From contig NZ_JQKD01000030.1 in the NCBI RefSeq assembly GCF_000745855.1, positions 1 through 64,000 of the forward strand: DNA of 64,000 nucleotides. The letters are read 5' to 3'. A program made the position numbers and the translations under genes. Shown piece by piece: positions 63,899 through 64,000 of the stretch. This DNA comes from Xenophilus azovorans DSM 13620. GTDB lineage: Bacteria; Pseudomonadota; Gammaproteobacteria; Burkholderiales; Burkholderiaceae_C. How positions within the stretch are numbered: the first letter of the stretch is position 1; every line of letters starts with the position of its first letter. The notes beneath the pieces are model-generated. The model ran no database searches, was not told the origin of the DNA, and saw only the letters and a program-made list of their open reading frames with translations.

Positions 63899-64000
63899 TC
63901 AGGCTTGAGGCAAGTCAAGCGCCGCCCAGCGCCGGGCCAGCGCGGCTGCGTCCCACGGTACATCGGTGGGCACGTCGATGGTGACGGGCAGCTCGTCGGC
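63899..64000 (-). CDS. C-terminal fragment of a gene continuing beyond the window
   Basis: The last 33 codons are visible, ending ALARRWAALDLPQA before a TGA. The reading begins DELPVTIDVPTDVPWDAA. It is too short to identify. It is on the same strand as the DksA-type gene and upstream of it, so the two may be co-transcribed. Confidence 0.6.
   Translation of the reverse strand, partial: ADELPVTIDVPTDVPWDAAALARRWAALDLPQA

Overview
The window is GC-rich (roughly 70 percent), dense bacterial chromosome with short or overlapping intergenic junctions. Gene content (ETF pair, YciO/TrpS with a YegP-like tail, MoxR/DUF58/TgpA, DUF2789, alpha-E/ATP-grasp/transglutaminase locus) and dispersed repeats suggest a betaproteobacterium of the order Burkholderiales, most likely Comamonadaceae. 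This placement is inference from gene content and style; no rRNA is present. I saw no rRNA, tRNA, CRISPR array, prophage or intact insertion sequence.

Layout. 1-4.0 kb: etfA (partial), etfB, an MscS channel and a histone-deacetylase-like amidohydrolase, all leftward. 4.0-9.7 kb, rightward: moxR, a DUF58 protein and a TgpA-like membrane transglutaminase in an overlapping operon, then MltB and an HD phosphohydrolase. 9.7-13.0 kb: an aldoxime-to-nitrile-to-acid module (aldoxime dehydratase plus nitrilase) divergent from an AraC regulator. 13.0-21.1 kb: a ten-gene leftward cluster resembling a dialkylresorcinol-type pathway (DarA-like, DarB-like KAS III, unknown 131-aa protein, BtrH-like acyltransferase, ABC exporter, ACP, ketosynthase, ketosynthase-like fragment, ICMT-like methyltransferase). 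21.2-25.2 kb: glpD divergent from glpR-glpK. 25.2-26.6 kb: a zinc-ribbon protein and tag.

26.7-39.2 kb: a double amidoligase-type locus. ATP-grasp and alpha-E genes run leftward, comEC follows, and then a DUF2126 transglutaminase, a fused ATP-grasp/alpha-E protein and a second transglutaminase run rightward. 39.3-45.4 kb: DUF2789, RidA, an atypical SDR, an AlgX-like SGNH protein, a peptidoglycan-binding amidase without signal peptide, a PHB-depolymerase-type esterase and a CorA/ZntB transporter. 45.6-49.6 kb: PHP phosphatase, EamA transporter, yciO, trpS. 49.7-52.3 kb: convergent LuxR-type response regulator and histidine kinase, with structured repeats on both sides of the kinase gene. 52.3-55.2 kb: acnA. 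55.3-63.4 kb: LacI regulator divergent from a transport-plus-desulfation operon (binding protein, two permeases, ATPase, arylsulfatase, formylglycine-generating enzyme). The end holds a DksA-type zinc-finger protein and the last 33 codons of another gene.

Recurring non-coding themes are: a repeat centred on CCCCCTCGGGGGG found twice inside reading frames and once between genes; a MITE-like element whose terminal inverted repeats supply stop codons to both flanking genes; a tandem ~81-bp terminator duplication after acnA; and -10-like boxes placed 6-9 nt before several start codons, suggesting leaderless transcripts.
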